This document shows positions 42,116-51,180 of a stretch of DNA of 64,000 nt, one piece after another. This DNA is from Nonomuraea indica. Lineage in GTDB: Bacteria > Actinomycetota > Actinomycetes > Streptosporangiales > Streptosporangiaceae. The notes under the pieces are model-generated. The model did no database searches. It was not told where the DNA came from and saw only the letters and a program-made list of their open reading frames with translations. A program made the position numbers and the translations under genes. Positions within the stretch are counted from its first letter, which is position 1. Every line of letters starts with the position of its first letter. The stretch covers positions 1 to 64,000 of the forward strand of contig NZ_KZ559472.1 in assembly GCF_002850745.1 (NCBI RefSeq), read 5' to 3'.

Positions 42116-42288
42116 GAAGCCTCGCATCAGCCCGGACGCGACGTCAATGGCCCGACCGGCCCGGTCGCCCGGGACAGCCCGACCGGCCGGCGCATGACGG
42201 ACGACCGCCGCAGCCGGGACCTTCGGCCCTGCTCCGCCCGGTTCGCCGCCGCGAGACTCGGTGACGAACCCGAAGGAGAGTGGAAGAC

Positions 42289-43299
42289 ATGCGCGCAGCC
42301 GTCGTGACCGCGTTCGACAAGCCCCTCGAGATCCAGGACCTGCCCGTGCCCGAGCCGGGCCCCGACCAGGTTCTCGTCCGCATCGAAGCCAGCGGCCTGT
42401 GCCACACCGACATCCACGCCGCCCGCGGCGACTGGCCGGTCAAGCCGGCGCCGCCGTTCACGCCCGGCCATGAGGGCGTCGGCATCGTCGAGAAGGTGGG
42501 CTCCGCGGTGACCGGCCGCACGGTCGGCGAGCGGGTGGCCATCCCGTGGCTCGGCTACGCCTGCGGCACCTGCTCCTACTGCGTCAGCGGCCGCGAGACG
42601 CTCTGCGAGGCGCAGCTCAACACCGGCTACGCGCTCGACGGCGGCCACGCCGAGTACGCCGTGGCCCACGCCGCCTACGTGGTGCCCGTGCCGGAGGGCA
42701 TCACGCCCGCCGAGGCCGCGCCCCTGACCTGCGCCGGGGTGACCACGTACAAGGCCGTCAAGGTCTCCGGCGTGCGGCCCGCCGAGCGCGCCGCGATCTT
42801 CGGGATCGGCGGGCTCGGGCACCTGGCCCAGCAGTACGCGCAGATCTTCGGCGCCGAGACCGTCGCCGTCGACATCACCGAGGACAAGTTGCGGCTCGCC
42901 CGCGACCTGGGCGCCGCCCACACCGTCAACGCCGCCACCGGCGACCCGGTCGCCGAGATCCAGGCCCTCGGCGGGGCCGACGTGGCGATCGTCCTCGCGG
43001 CCAGCCCGCGCGTCCTGGAACAGGCCCACGCCTCGCTGCGGCGCGGCGGCCGGCTGGTGCTGGTCTCCCTGCCCAAGGACAACGCGATGCGCCTGCCCGT
43101 CTTCGAGACCGTGCTGGGCGGCATCTCCGTCATCGGCTCCATCGTCGGCACCCGCGCCGACCTGGCCGAGGTCTTCCAGCTGCACGCCGCCGGCCGCACC
43201 AGGGTCAGCTACGAGACGCGCAAGCTGGAGGAGATCAACCAGTCGTTCGAGGAGATCCTGTCCAGCGAGGTGACGGCCCGCCTGGTCTTCGAGCTCTGA
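42289..43299 (+). CDS. adhP: Zinc-dependent alcohol dehydrogenase (AdhP-like)
   Basis: 336 residues from ATG at 42289, with AAGGAGAG upstream. Catalytic zinc ligands C38 (SGLCHTDIH) and H61-E62 (TPGHEGVG), structural zinc cysteines in CGTCSYCVSGRETLC, and a Rossmann NAD site (AIFGIGGLGHLAQQYAQ). Known: AdhP enzymes interconvert primary alcohols and aldehydes with NAD. Size is normal. No operon partner; the next gene starts 37 bases later, apparently from its own leaderless promoter. Confidence 0.92.
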   Translation: MRAAVVTAFDKPLEIQDLPVPEPGPDQVLVRIEASGLCHTDIHAARGDWPVKPAPPFTPGHEGVGIVEKVGSAVTGRTVGERVAIPWLGYACGTCSYCVSGRETLCEAQLNTGYALDGGHAEYAVAHAAYVVPVPEGITPAEAAPLTCAGVTTYKAVKVSGVRPAERAAIFGIGGLGHLAQQYAQIFGAETVAVDITEDKLRLARDLGAAHTVNAATGDPVAEIQALGGADVAIVLAASPRVLEQAHASLRRGGRLVLVSLPKDNAMRLPVFETVLGGISVIGSIVGTRADLAEVFQLHAAGRTRVSYETRKLEEINQSFEEILSSEVTARLVFEL

Positions 43300-43336
43300 C
43301 CGGCCCGCCGGCGGAAAGGCTGCGAGAATCGAAGGC

Positions 43337-44182
43337 ATGGCTGCGAAGGACGGCGACGGCTGGGCGGAGTGCGGGCGCGGGCACCGGCACTGGGGCATCC
43401 ACGGGGCCTCCGGCCTGCTGGTGGTCCACCACGACGATGCGGGCGTCCCGTACGTGCTGATGCAGAAACGCGCCGAGTGGAGCCACCACGGCGGCACGTG
43501 GGGGTTGCGCGGCGGGGCGCGCGACAGCCACGAGGACGCCGTCGCCTCCGCGCTGCGCGAGGCGCACGAGGAGGCAGCGCTGCCCGGCGACGAGCTGCGC
43601 GTCCGCGGCGTCTACGTGGACGACCACGGCGGCTGGACGTTCGAGACGGTGATCGCCGAAGCGCCCGCCCTGCTGGCCGTCGCCCCCGCCAACGGCGAGA
43701 GCGACGAGCTGCGCTGGCTGCCGCTGCCGGAGGTGACCGGGATGCTGCTGCACCCGGGGTTCGCCGAGACGTGGGGCACGATCGAGCCGCAGCTCGCCCC
43801 CGAGACGCTGGTGCTGGACGTGGCCAACATCGTCGGCGCCCGCGCCGAGCACGGCTGGTGGCACGACCGGGAGGCGGCCGCCGCCCGGCTGCTGCGCGAC
43901 GTGGCGGGGCTGCGGCTGGAGCACCCGGTGCTCGCCCAGTGGTATCCGCGGATCGTCGCCGTCGTGGAGGGCGCCGCCCGGCAGGTGGCCGACGTGCCCG
44001 GCATCCAGGTGGTGGCCGCGACGGGGAGCGGCGACGACGCGATCACCGAGGTCGTCCGGCGGGCCAGGCCGTGGGAGCGGGTGCTGGTGGTCACCGCCGA
44101 CCGGGGCCTCAAGCAGCGCGTCACCGAGCTGGGCGCCACCACGGCCGGGCCGCGCTGGCTGCTCGCCCAGCTCAGCGCGTGA
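43337..44182 (+). CDS. NUDIX hydrolase fused to NYN/PIN-like domain
   Basis: 281 residues. GAGAAT ends 7 bases before the ATG (possible leaderless start). The NUDIX box spans about 60-82 with E66, R74, E75, E78 and E79 in place. From about 155 a second domain starts LVLDVANIVGAR and ends with TGSGDDAITEVV and VLVVTADRGLKQRVTELGA, acidic positions expected of NYN/PIN-type RNases. Known: NUDIX domains cleave nucleoside diphosphates linked to other groups, including RNA caps. Inferred: the two domains may act together on RNA ends or on a nucleotide signal. Confidence 0.85.
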   Translation: MAAKDGDGWAECGRGHRHWGIHGASGLLVVHHDDAGVPYVLMQKRAEWSHHGGTWGLRGGARDSHEDAVASALREAHEEAALPGDELRVRGVYVDDHGGWTFETVIAEAPALLAVAPANGESDELRWLPLPEVTGMLLHPGFAETWGTIEPQLAPETLVLDVANIVGARAEHGWWHDREAAAARLLRDVAGLRLEHPVLAQWYPRIVAVVEGAARQVADVPGIQVVAATGSGDDAITEVVRRARPWERVLVVTADRGLKQRVTELGATTAGPRWLLAQLSA

Positions 44183-44300
44183 CGACCGGCGACGCCAGGG
44201 ACACCGGTGCGCCGCGGAGATACGCATCCGCGCGCCGGCCGTCCTGCCCGTCATGGGCCCGGCTCACCGCTTCGGCGTACCCCCGCGCCACCGCAGCCGC

Positions 44301-44306
44301 TATGGT
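44301..44306 (+). promoter_or_regulatory. Probable -10 box of the tRNA-Ser gene
   Basis: TATGGT, ending 12 bases before the mature tRNA start, at a distance that gives a short 5' leader. The -35 region is not clear. Confidence 0.45.
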
Positions 44307-44318
44307 GGTGTGCGCACT

Positions 44319-44405
44319 GGAGGGTTCGCATAGTGGACGAGTGCAGCCGCCTTGAAAGCGGCCAGGTCAGCGATGGCCTCGTGGGTTCGAATCCCACACC
44401 CTCCG
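44319..44405 (+). tRNA. tRNA-Ser (anticodon UGA)
   Basis: 87 bases. Acceptor GGAGGGT pairs with ACCCTCC (44398-44404), discriminator G. The anticodon stem GCCGC/GCGGC encloses loop CTTGAAA with anticodon TGA. A long variable arm and the T-arm GTGGG-TTCGAAT-CCCAC are present. CCA is not encoded. It reads UCA and UCG codons. It ends one base before the stop of the convergent MinD-like gene. Confidence 0.97.
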
Positions 44406-44406
44406 C

Positions 44407-46626
44407 TCACTCCCGCTCGCGGCCTCCGGCGAAGCCACCGGCCGCGCTGCCCGCGTAGCCGTCCGGGGCGCCCGCGAAACCGTCGCCGACCGAGGCGGCC
44501 AGCTGCAGATAGGCGTCCCTGGTGGCCTCCTGCAGCCGGTCGAGGTCGATCTCGGCGCCCTCCTCCAGATGCGGGTCGTACGGCACCCGCACCACCGCCC
44601 GGCACCTGGCCGCGAAGTGGGCCTCCAGCTTGCCGATGTCCACCGCCGACTTCGAGCGCGGCCGGACGCTGCACAGCACCACGGTCGCGTCCTTGACGAG
44701 GTGGCCGTAGTGGTGGGCCTCCAGCCAGTCGAGCGTCGCCGAGGCGGCCCGCGCGCCGTCCACCGACGGGGAGCTGACCAGCACGAGCTGGTCGGCCAGG
44801 CCGAGCACCCCGCCCATGGCGGAGTGGAGCAGGCCGGTGCCGCAGTCGGTGATGCAGATGGAGTAGAAGTTCTCCAGCACCTGGGACACGGCCTGGTAGT
44901 CGGCGCCGCTGAACGCCTCCGACACCGACGGGTCGCGGTCGGAGGCGAGCACCTCCAGCCGTGACGGCGCCTGCGAGGTGAACGCCCTGATGTCGACGTA
45001 TCTCTTGACCTGGTCACGCTCGTTCAGCAGGTCACGGACGGTCGCCGAGGTCTCCAGGTGCAGCTTGTCGGACAGGGTGCCCCGGTCGGGGTTGGCGTCG
45101 ATCGCGATGACCCGGTCACCGCGCATCTGGGCCAGGGTCGCGCCGAGGCCGACCGTGGTCGTGGTCTTGCCGACGCCGCCCTTGAGGCTGAGGACGGCCA
45201 CGCGGTGGTGACCGGTCGCGACGGGGGTGCGGGCACGGGCGATCAGCTCGCGGCGGCGGCGCACCTCCGGCGGCTCGCCGGGCTTGATCCAGCCGCCGGA
45301 CGCCTTGTAGACCAGCCGGCGCCAACCCTTGGAGGGGGCGTTGCGGCGGCCGCGCAGCAGCGTGTCGGGGTCGAGGCTGTCGGCGGTGGGCCCGCCGGTG
45401 GCGGGCGGGCGGGGCGAGGTGCCGAACATGGGCACCGGCGCGGGCCGCCGCGGCCGCTCGCGCGCGGGCGCCTCCGGCCGCTCGACCGGGGCCGCGGGCC
45501 GCGCGTCGGCGGCTCCCTGGGCGGCGGCCCCTGAGCCGGTCGACTCCGGGGAGGCCGGGCGCGGGCCGGCGGCTCCGGAACCGGTCGGGCCCGCGGGCAG
45601 CGTGCCGGTGGAACCGGGACCGGTCGGGCCCGCGGGCAGCGTGTCTCCGAACCCCGGACCGGTCGAACCGGCGGGCAGCGTCTCACCGAACCCGGGACCG
45701 GTCGAACCGGCGGGCACCGTGTCACCGAACCCCGGACCGGTCGTGCCGTCACCGACGGGCTGCGACACGTCGGCCGCACGGCCCCGCGGCTCCTCGTCCA
45801 GCCGCCGCGCACCGGCGCCCCACGCCGGCTCGTCGTTCAGGCGCAGCGCGAAGGGGTCGTGCGCAGGCTCGTCCCCGGCACGCCCCTCGAACGCGGTGCG
45901 CCCCGGCTCGTCATCGCCGCCCCTGCCGAACGCCGTACGCTCCGGCTCGTCACCGTGGCGCCCGCCGAATGCCGTACGCCCGGCCTCGTCATCGCCGCGC
46001 TCCCCGAACGCTGTGCGCCCCGGCTCGTCGGCGGGGCGCTCGTCGGGGCGGCCGGGCAGCGGCTCGCCGGCGGGGCGTGGGTCGTCGAGGGCCGACGGGG
46101 ACGCCGGCCATCCCGGCGGCTCGGGCCAGGCCGCGTCCTCTCCCGGCCGGTCGAGCCGCGGCATCGTCTCGTCGCCGGAGAGCGTCTCGGCCCCGGAGAA
46201 GGACGACAGCGCGTACGGGTCGGTGTCGCCGGGCCGGGGCAGCGGCTTGAGCGGCGTGAGGAACGGGTCGCCGGCCTCTCGCGCCTCGTCCGGGCCAGGA
46301 CCGGCGGGCGCCGCCAGGGCCGGGTCCTCCTTGGTGGCCGTCCCCAGCCACTCGGCGGCCTCGCTCTCCCCGGGGGGCAGTTCCTCGGCGGCGTGCGGGC
46401 CGTACACGGAGTCGACGGCGGCGCGGAACAGCGGCGGGGTCGGCGTGTCACCCTGCAGGGCCGCGACCGACGCCCAGGGGTCCTCGGGGTACGGCGAGGA
46501 GACCGGCTCGTCCGCGGTCGCGGCCGCCGGTGAGCCGACCTTCAGCGGAGCGCCTTCGGTCTCCTTGATCGCGTCAAGCCAGGCCAGCTGCTCCTCGAGC
46601 GATTCTTCGCGATCCTGTCGTGCCAC
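44407..46626 (-). CDS. MinD/ParA-family ATPase with repetitive disordered N-terminus
   Basis: 739 residues from GTG with GGGGGAA upstream. The first 430 residues are acidic and proline/glycine-rich and carry two arrays of 13-residue repeats. The C-terminal 300 residues form a SIMIBI ATPase: deviant Walker A (LKGGVGKTTTTVGLG, about 478-492), IAIDANPDRGTLSDKL, and VLVSSPSVDGARAASATLDW. Known: related actinobacterial proteins (EspI-like) accompany type VII secretion or cell-pole positioning. No ESX genes are in the window, so the role is open. The Lys residues of Walker A suggest dimerisation on ATP binding. Confidence 0.85.
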   Translation of the reverse strand: MARQDREESLEEQLAWLDAIKETEGAPLKVGSPAAATADEPVSSPYPEDPWASVAALQGDTPTPPLFRAAVDSVYGPHAAEELPPGESEAAEWLGTATKEDPALAAPAGPGPDEAREAGDPFLTPLKPLPRPGDTDPYALSSFSGAETLSGDETMPRLDRPGEDAAWPEPPGWPASPSALDDPRPAGEPLPGRPDERPADEPGRTAFGERGDDEAGRTAFGGRHGDEPERTAFGRGGDDEPGRTAFEGRAGDEPAHDPFALRLNDEPAWGAGARRLDEEPRGRAADVSQPVGDGTTGPGFGDTVPAGSTGPGFGETLPAGSTGPGFGDTLPAGPTGPGSTGTLPAGPTGSGAAGPRPASPESTGSGAAAQGAADARPAAPVERPEAPARERPRRPAPVPMFGTSPRPPATGGPTADSLDPDTLLRGRRNAPSKGWRRLVYKASGGWIKPGEPPEVRRRRELIARARTPVATGHHRVAVLSLKGGVGKTTTTVGLGATLAQMRGDRVIAIDANPDRGTLSDKLHLETSATVRDLLNERDQVKRYVDIRAFTSQAPSRLEVLASDRDPSVSEAFSGADYQAVSQVLENFYSICITDCGTGLLHSAMGGVLGLADQLVLVSSPSVDGARAASATLDWLEAHHYGHLVKDATVVLCSVRPRSKSAVDIGKLEAHFAARCRAVVRVPYDPHLEEGAEIDLDRLQEATRDAYLQLAASVGDGFAGAPDGYAGSAAGGFAGGRERE
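45590..45755 (-). repeat. 39-bp tandem repeat, STGPGFGETLPAG units
   Basis: About four to five copies of a 39-base unit inside the MinD-like gene, each coding 13 residues of the form TGPGFG-x-T-x-PAG. Later copies diverge (TGPGSTGTLPAGP). In-frame length means copy number can change without breaking the gene. Confidence 0.8.
45867..46022 (-). repeat. 39-bp tandem repeat, GRTAFG-acidic units
   Basis: Four copies of a different 39-base unit in the same gene, each 13 residues (GRTAFGERGDDEA, GRTAFGGRHGDEP, ERTAFGRGGDDEP, GRTAFEGRAGDEP). Shares only unit length with the other array. Confidence 0.8.
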
Positions 46627-46739
46627 CGTGTTCCCCCTCGGGTGGGTCTAAAGGGGCAGCAAATATCTTGCAGGGTAACGGCATGTGTTCTCTTGAACGC
46701 AGTCAACCCACAACTTCTTTGCCCAGCTACCGTGGTTGC

Positions 46740-47696
46740 ATGCGAGCGATCGACATCACCTCCCCCGGCGGCCCCGAGGCGCTGGAGTGGCGTGAGGTGC
46801 CGGATCCGCGTCCCGAGCAGGGCGAGGTCGTCGTCGAGGTGGCCGCGGCCGGGGTGAACCGGGCAGACGTCCACCAGCGGCGCGGCCGGTACGACCCACC
46901 GCCCGGCGCGCCGGCGTACCCCGGCCTGGAGGTCTCCGGCGTGGTGGCGGAGGTCGGCGACGGCGTCGAGGGGTTCGAGCCGGGCGACCGGGTGTGCGCC
47001 CTGCTGGCGGGCGGCGGCTACGCCGAGCGGGTGGCCGTGCCGTGGCAGCAGCTGATGCCGGTGCCCGACGGCGTCTCCCTGGTGCGGGCGGCGGCGCTGC
47101 CCGAGGTGGCGTGCACGGTGTGGTCCAACGTGTTCATGCTGGCGCGGCTGCGCCGGGGCGAGACGCTGCTGGTGCACGGCGGGGCGAGCGGCATCGGCAC
47201 GTTCGCGGTCCAGCTCGCCAAGGCGCTCGGCTCGCGGGTGGTGACGACCGTCGGGTTGGCGGAGAAGGCCCGACGGCTGATCGAGTTGGGCGCGGACGAG
47301 GTCGTCAACTACCGTGAGGAGGACTTCGCGGACCGGCTTCGGGCCGACGTCATCCTCGACATCATCGGTGCCGGATACCTCGCGGCGAACATCCGCGCGC
47401 TCAACACCGGTGGCCGGCTGGTGATCATCGGCCTGCAGGGCGGCGCGAAGGCGGAGCTCGACCTGGGGGCGTTGCTGGCCAAGCGCGCGTCCGTCCACGG
47501 CACCACGCTGCGCGCGCGTCCGGCCGACGAGAAGGGCGCGATCGTGCGCAGCGTCGTGGACAACGTGTGGCCCCTGGTCAGCGCGGGCGCGATCCGTCCG
47601 GTGGTGTACGCGGAGGTGCCGATGGCCGAGGCCGCGGACGCGCACCGGATGCTGGATTCCGGCGACCACATCGGCAAGATCCTGCTAGTACGGTGA
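46740..47696 (+). CDS. NADPH:quinone oxidoreductase, PIG3-like zinc-free MDR
   Basis: 318 residues. TACCGT ends 6 bases before the ATG, pointing to a leaderless transcript. GroES-like N-domain (VVEVAAAGVNRADVHQRRGR) without zinc ligands, and a nucleotide site (LVHGGASGIGTFAVQLAKAL). Known: PIG3-type enzymes reduce quinones with NADPH. It diverges from the MinD-like gene and is followed 5 bases later by the proteasome activator gene, so the two are probably co-transcribed. Confidence 0.9.
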   Translation: MRAIDITSPGGPEALEWREVPDPRPEQGEVVVEVAAAGVNRADVHQRRGRYDPPPGAPAYPGLEVSGVVAEVGDGVEGFEPGDRVCALLAGGGYAERVAVPWQQLMPVPDGVSLVRAAALPEVACTVWSNVFMLARLRRGETLLVHGGASGIGTFAVQLAKALGSRVVTTVGLAEKARRLIELGADEVVNYREEDFADRLRADVILDIIGAGYLAANIRALNTGGRLVIIGLQGGAKAELDLGALLAKRASVHGTTLRARPADEKGAIVRSVVDNVWPLVSAGAIRPVVYAEVPMAEAADAHRMLDSGDHIGKILLVR

Positions 47697-47701
47697 GACA
47701 T

Positions 47702-48217
47702 ATGAATGCTGAGGACAACAACACCTCCCACATCGTGGTGGTGGGCCCTGACTTCCAGGGCAAGGGCGACAGCGGCGACGATGAGCGGTCGGTCACCAAC
47801 CTGGTCGAGCAGCCCGCCAAGGTGATGCGCATCGGCAGCATGATCAGGCAGCTTCTGGAGGAGGTCCGTGCGGCTCCCCTCGACGAGGCCAGCCGCAAGC
47901 GGCTGAAGGAGATCCACGAGTCCTCCATCAAGGAGCTTGAGGACGGCCTGGCGCCCGAGTTGGTCGACGAGCTTGAGCGGCTGTCGCTGCCGTTCACCGA
48001 CGACAACGGCGCGCCGCCGAGCGACGCCGAGCTCCGCATTGCCCACGCCCAGCTCGTCGGCTGGCTCGAAGGGCTGTTCCACGGCATCCAGACCACGTTG
48101 TTCGCGCAGCAGATGGCGGCCCGGGCCCAGCTGGAACAGATGCGCAGGGCGCTTCCCGGCGTGCCGCACGGTGACGACCAGCACCGCCCGCCGGGCGGCT
48201 CGGGCCCCTACCTGTAG
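47702..48217 (+). CDS. bpa: Bacterial proteasome activator Bpa (PafE)
   Basis: 171 residues. The helical core (KVMRIGSMIRQLLEEVRAAP, SSIKELEDGLAPELVDELER, HAQLVGWLEGLFHGIQTTLF) matches the Bpa family, and the C-terminus GSGPYL carries the penultimate-Tyr HbYX-like tail that docks into the 20S proteasome. Known: Bpa forms a dodecameric ring and opens the proteasome gate without ATP to degrade unfolded proteins such as HspR. The gene upstream encodes a quinone reductase, and it converges with the HAD gene 6 bases away. Confidence 0.95.
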   Translation: MNAEDNNTSHIVVVGPDFQGKGDSGDDERSVTNLVEQPAKVMRIGSMIRQLLEEVRAAPLDEASRKRLKEIHESSIKELEDGLAPELVDELERLSLPFTDDNGAPPSDAELRIAHAQLVGWLEGLFHGIQTTLFAQQMAARAQLEQMRRALPGVPHGDDQHRPPGGSGPYL

Positions 48218-48223
48218 GGCGGG

Positions 48224-49030
48224 TCAGCCGAAGAGCTCCTCCAGCACCCGGGCGACCCCGTCGTCGTTGTTGGCCGCAGTCACGTGATCGACGGCGGCCA
48301 GCACGTCGGGGTGGGCGTTCGCGACCGCGTACGACGTTCCAGCCCAACTCAGCATGGGCAGGTCGTTGGGCATGTCCCCGAACGCCACCACGTGTGAGGG
48401 CTTGATCTGGTTCCGCTCGGCCAGCACGGCGAGGGCCGTGGCCTTGGTGACGCCGTGCGCGCTCATCTCGATCAGCCCTCTGCCGCTGGAGTGGGTGGCG
48501 GTCACGAGATGGCCGACGAGGTCGTGCACGGTGGCGTGCAGGCTGTCGGGGTCCATCTCGGGGTGCAGGGCGAGCAGCTTGGCGCAGGGCCGCGAGGTCA
48601 GCGTGCCCGCGCCGACGCGCAGCCCGCCCACGGCCCTGCTGTCCCAGCCCCCGAGGGGGAAATCGGACTCATGCGCAAATCCCCCCTCATACTCGACCGA
48701 AAAAGCGAGGTCGGGGACGTTCGCTCTTAGCTGAGCGACGACTTCTGACAGGACGTCAGGGGCGATAAGCCGCGATTCGACTATCCTTTCGGTATGTAGA
48801 TCGTAGATCAACGCTCCGTTAGCACAGATGGCCAAACCCCTGTGCCGGGTGGCGTCGGCCACACCGCTCATCCAGCGCGGCGGGCGGCCGGTCACGAAGA
48901 CGAGCATGGATCCCGCCTCCTCGACCTTGGCGAACGCCGCGGCCGTGCGGGGAGAGACGGTTCCGTCGGTGCGCAGGGCGGTTCCGTCGAGGTCAGTGGC
49001 CACCAGGCGGGGCGGGCGAAGGCTCTGCAT
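48224..49030 (-). CDS. HAD-superfamily phosphatase, Cof-type
   Basis: 268 residues. HAD motif I DLDGTALRTDG, motif II VFVTGRP, a Cof-type cap with AICANGALIYD, and motif IV AFGDMPNDLPMLSWAG. Known: Cof-type (IIB) HADs dephosphorylate sugar phosphates, FMN or pyridoxal phosphate. A few codons near 48660-48790 are AT-richer than the rest. It stands alone on this strand with ATG in CTCTGCAT context; the substrate cannot be read from the sequence. Confidence 0.92.
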   Translation of the reverse strand: MQSLRPPRLVATDLDGTALRTDGTVSPRTAAAFAKVEEAGSMLVFVTGRPPRWMSGVADATRHRGLAICANGALIYDLHTERIVESRLIAPDVLSEVVAQLRANVPDLAFSVEYEGGFAHESDFPLGGWDSRAVGGLRVGAGTLTSRPCAKLLALHPEMDPDSLHATVHDLVGHLVTATHSSGRGLIEMSAHGVTKATALAVLAERNQIKPSHVVAFGDMPNDLPMLSWAGTSYAVANAHPDVLAAVDHVTAANNDDGVARVLEELFG

Positions 49031-49253
49031 AACACGTTCCAGTTTGCCTGGTCATGCGGCCGGCCAGAAATCTTCCCGCCGACGGGAACACCAACGCGCC
49101 AGAATGGTGTTAGATGTGATGGCGTTGTATTAGCTGATCCCGTAGTGAAAACCAGCATGACATTGTCTGAGCCACCCCGGGTGCTTGCTGTACGACACAC
49201 CGGGACTCGCGAGGTGCGGGTCCCATAGATTCACATCCTGAGGGAGAGCTTTT

Positions 49254-49457
49254 ATGGCTCAGGGAACCGTCAAGTGGTTCAACGCCGAGAAGGGCTTCGG
49301 CTTCATCGCCCCGGACGGCGGTGCGCCGGACGTGTTCGTGCACTTCTCCGAGATCGTCGGCAACGGCTACCGCAGCCTTGAAGACGGCCAGCGGGTCGAG
49401 TTCGAGATCACGCAGGGCCAGAAGGGGCCGCAGGCCTCTCAGGTCCGTTCCATCTGA
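49254..49457 (+). CDS. Cold-shock protein, CspA family
   Basis: 67 residues: [18 protein letters not shown] with RNP1 (KGFGFI) and RNP2 (VFVHFSEI) motifs intact. GAGGGAGAG upstream of the ATG. Known: these single OB-fold proteins bind single-stranded nucleic acid and melt RNA structure. The 220-base upstream gap with a GGGAC...GTCCC hairpin (49200-49226) suggests a structured 5' leader. A clear terminator follows. Confidence 0.96.
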   Translation: MAQGTVKWFNAEKGFGFIAPDGGAPDVFVHFSEIVGNGYRSLEDGQRVEFEITQGQKGPQASQVRSI

Positions 49458-49474
49458 CCTGTAGCAGCGAGACA

Positions 49475-49508
49475 GGCCGGGGTTCGCTTCCAGCGGACCC
49501 CGGCCTTT
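49475..49508 (+). terminator. Intrinsic terminator of the cold-shock gene
   Basis: A nine-base perfect stem GGCCGGGGT / ACCCCGGCC with a 13-base loop, followed by TTTCG. Eighteen bases after the stop. The T-run is short, as is usual in high-GC genomes. Confidence 0.75.
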
Positions 49509-49596
49509 CGCGTGCCGGGGCTCGGTCCGGTCACGGATGTGACTCAGGTCATGTCGCGGCCCGAACCACGGCCCCTCCCCGGCCATCCGTCCAGGT

Positions 49597-51180
49597 ATGA
49601 GGCTCGCGTGGTCATCTCACCCCGTGACCGTGGTCGCGACGGTCGTCCTGCTGCTCAACGACCACCTGCTCAAACACACGCATCCCGGTGTTGTCACCGG
49701 CAAGCTGAGTGACGTCGCCGGGCTCGTCGTCGCCCCGCCGCTCGTGGCCCTGCTCCTCGCCGGACGGGCCGACCTGGTCGCCACCCTGGCGACCGGCGCC
49801 CTCTTCACGCTCGTCAAAACGACGGAGACGGGCGCGCAGACGGCCTCCCACCTCTGGACCCTGGTGGCCGGCCCGTCGCGCGTCCTGGCCGATCCCACGG
49901 ACCTCCTGGCCCTTCCCGCGCTCGTCCTCGCCTGGTGGATCCGCCACCGGACCCTCGGCCGCGGCCCACGGCCGCACCTCACGACAGGACGGCGGCGTAC
50001 CGCAACGGCGCGGTGGCGGCCCGCAACGCTGTGGCGGCCCGCAACGGCGCTGTTGCGGACAGCGGCGGAACGACCACGTGCCACGGCGGAACGGTGGCGG
50101 GTGGTGGCGGGCGTGCCGCTGGCCGTGGTCGCCGTGACGGCCACAGCCGCCCAGTCGGCTCCCTCAGCGGCCGTCGCCGTGCGCGTCGAGGGCGAGCGCG
50201 TCGTGGTGCTCACCGACCTCGTCCTGGCCGACGGCGAGGTTCAGGGCCTGGTGTCCGCGGACGGCGGGCGCACCTGGCGGCCGGAGGCCGTGGCCGCCCC
50301 GGGAGGCGGCCCGGCCGTCCAACCCTGGCGGACACGCCCCGCCGAGGCCCTGAGCGCCGCATGCGTGCCGTACCAGGCGCGGCGGTGCTATCGCGTCGTG
50401 CCGGGGCGGCCGGCCGTCGAGCAGTCGGACGACGGCGGCGTGACCTGGCACCCTTCGTGGACACTCCCGCAAGGACGGGTGGACGTCCTGGTGAGGACGT
50501 ATCCGGCCGCGGACCGGGCGTCGGTGCGGGCACGAGGGCTCGTCGTGCAGCCCCGGCCGGGCGGGCACGTGGTGGTGGCGGCGGGCGGCGCGGCCGGGAT
50601 CGCGGTACGCGAGGTGTCGGGGACCTGGCGGCTGACCGGCTGGCCGGTGGAGCAGGCCGCACCCCTGCGCGCCGATCCCGTGGAGGGCGAGCGGGAGGTG
50701 GCGTACGTCTTCGCCCTCGCCGTGCTGCTGGGCGCCCTGGGATCGGGCATGCGGCGGCTGACGACGCCGTACGCGGTCTTCGCGATGCTGGGCTGCGCCG
50801 GGGTGTACGTCACCGCCCTGCACGGCTTCACCGACCGGTCGTTGCTCGGCGTCGGCAACCCGGTCGCGCTGGTGCTCGGTGGCGCCGCGACGCTCCTCGG
50901 CGTCACCGCCTGCCTCTCCCTGGCCGCCGCCGCCCGCGCACCAGGCCGGACGCTGCTCGTCGGCGTGGCGGGCGCGCCCGCGGCCTTCGCCGCCGCGTAC
51001 GCGCCCTTCCACGGCTGGGTGCTGGGCGCGCCCGACTCCTACGGCGGCGCCGTGGCGCTGGCGGTCTGCCTGTCCGTGGCCGTGCTGGCGGCGGTCGTCG
51101 CGCTCGTCCGCCGCCAAGCCGCCCACGAGGAGCACCCCACTGACTACTTCGGGGGCTCCAGGACGTCGAGGCCCACGTAG
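49597..51180 (+). CDS. Membrane protein with BNR-like extracellular domain, unknown
   Basis: 527 residues. The N-terminal part has membrane segments ([30 protein letters not shown]); an arginine/alanine-rich linker with repeated RPAT units follows. The middle contains two BNR/Asp-box-like turns ([22 protein letters not shown]) as in sialidase-type propellers. Several C-terminal membrane segments ([30 protein letters not shown]) close the protein. No family recognised. Its 3' end overlaps the convergent serS by 37 bases. Confidence 0.75.
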   Translation: MRLAWSSHPVTVVATVVLLLNDHLLKHTHPGVVTGKLSDVAGLVVAPPLVALLLAGRADLVATLATGALFTLVKTTETGAQTASHLWTLVAGPSRVLADPTDLLALPALVLAWWIRHRTLGRGPRPHLTTGRRRTATARWRPATLWRPATALLRTAAERPRATAERWRVVAGVPLAVVAVTATAAQSAPSAAVAVRVEGERVVVLTDLVLADGEVQGLVSADGGRTWRPEAVAAPGGGPAVQPWRTRPAEALSAACVPYQARRCYRVVPGRPAVEQSDDGGVTWHPSWTLPQGRVDVLVRTYPAADRASVRARGLVVQPRPGGHVVVAAGGAAGIAVREVSGTWRLTGWPVEQAAPLRADPVEGEREVAYVFALAVLLGALGSGMRRLTTPYAVFAMLGCAGVYVTALHGFTDRSLLGVGNPVALVLGGAATLLGVTACLSLAAAARAPGRTLLVGVAGAPAAFAAAYAPFHGWVLGAPDSYGGAVALAVCLSVAVLAAVVALVRRQAAHEEHPTDYFGGSRTSRPT

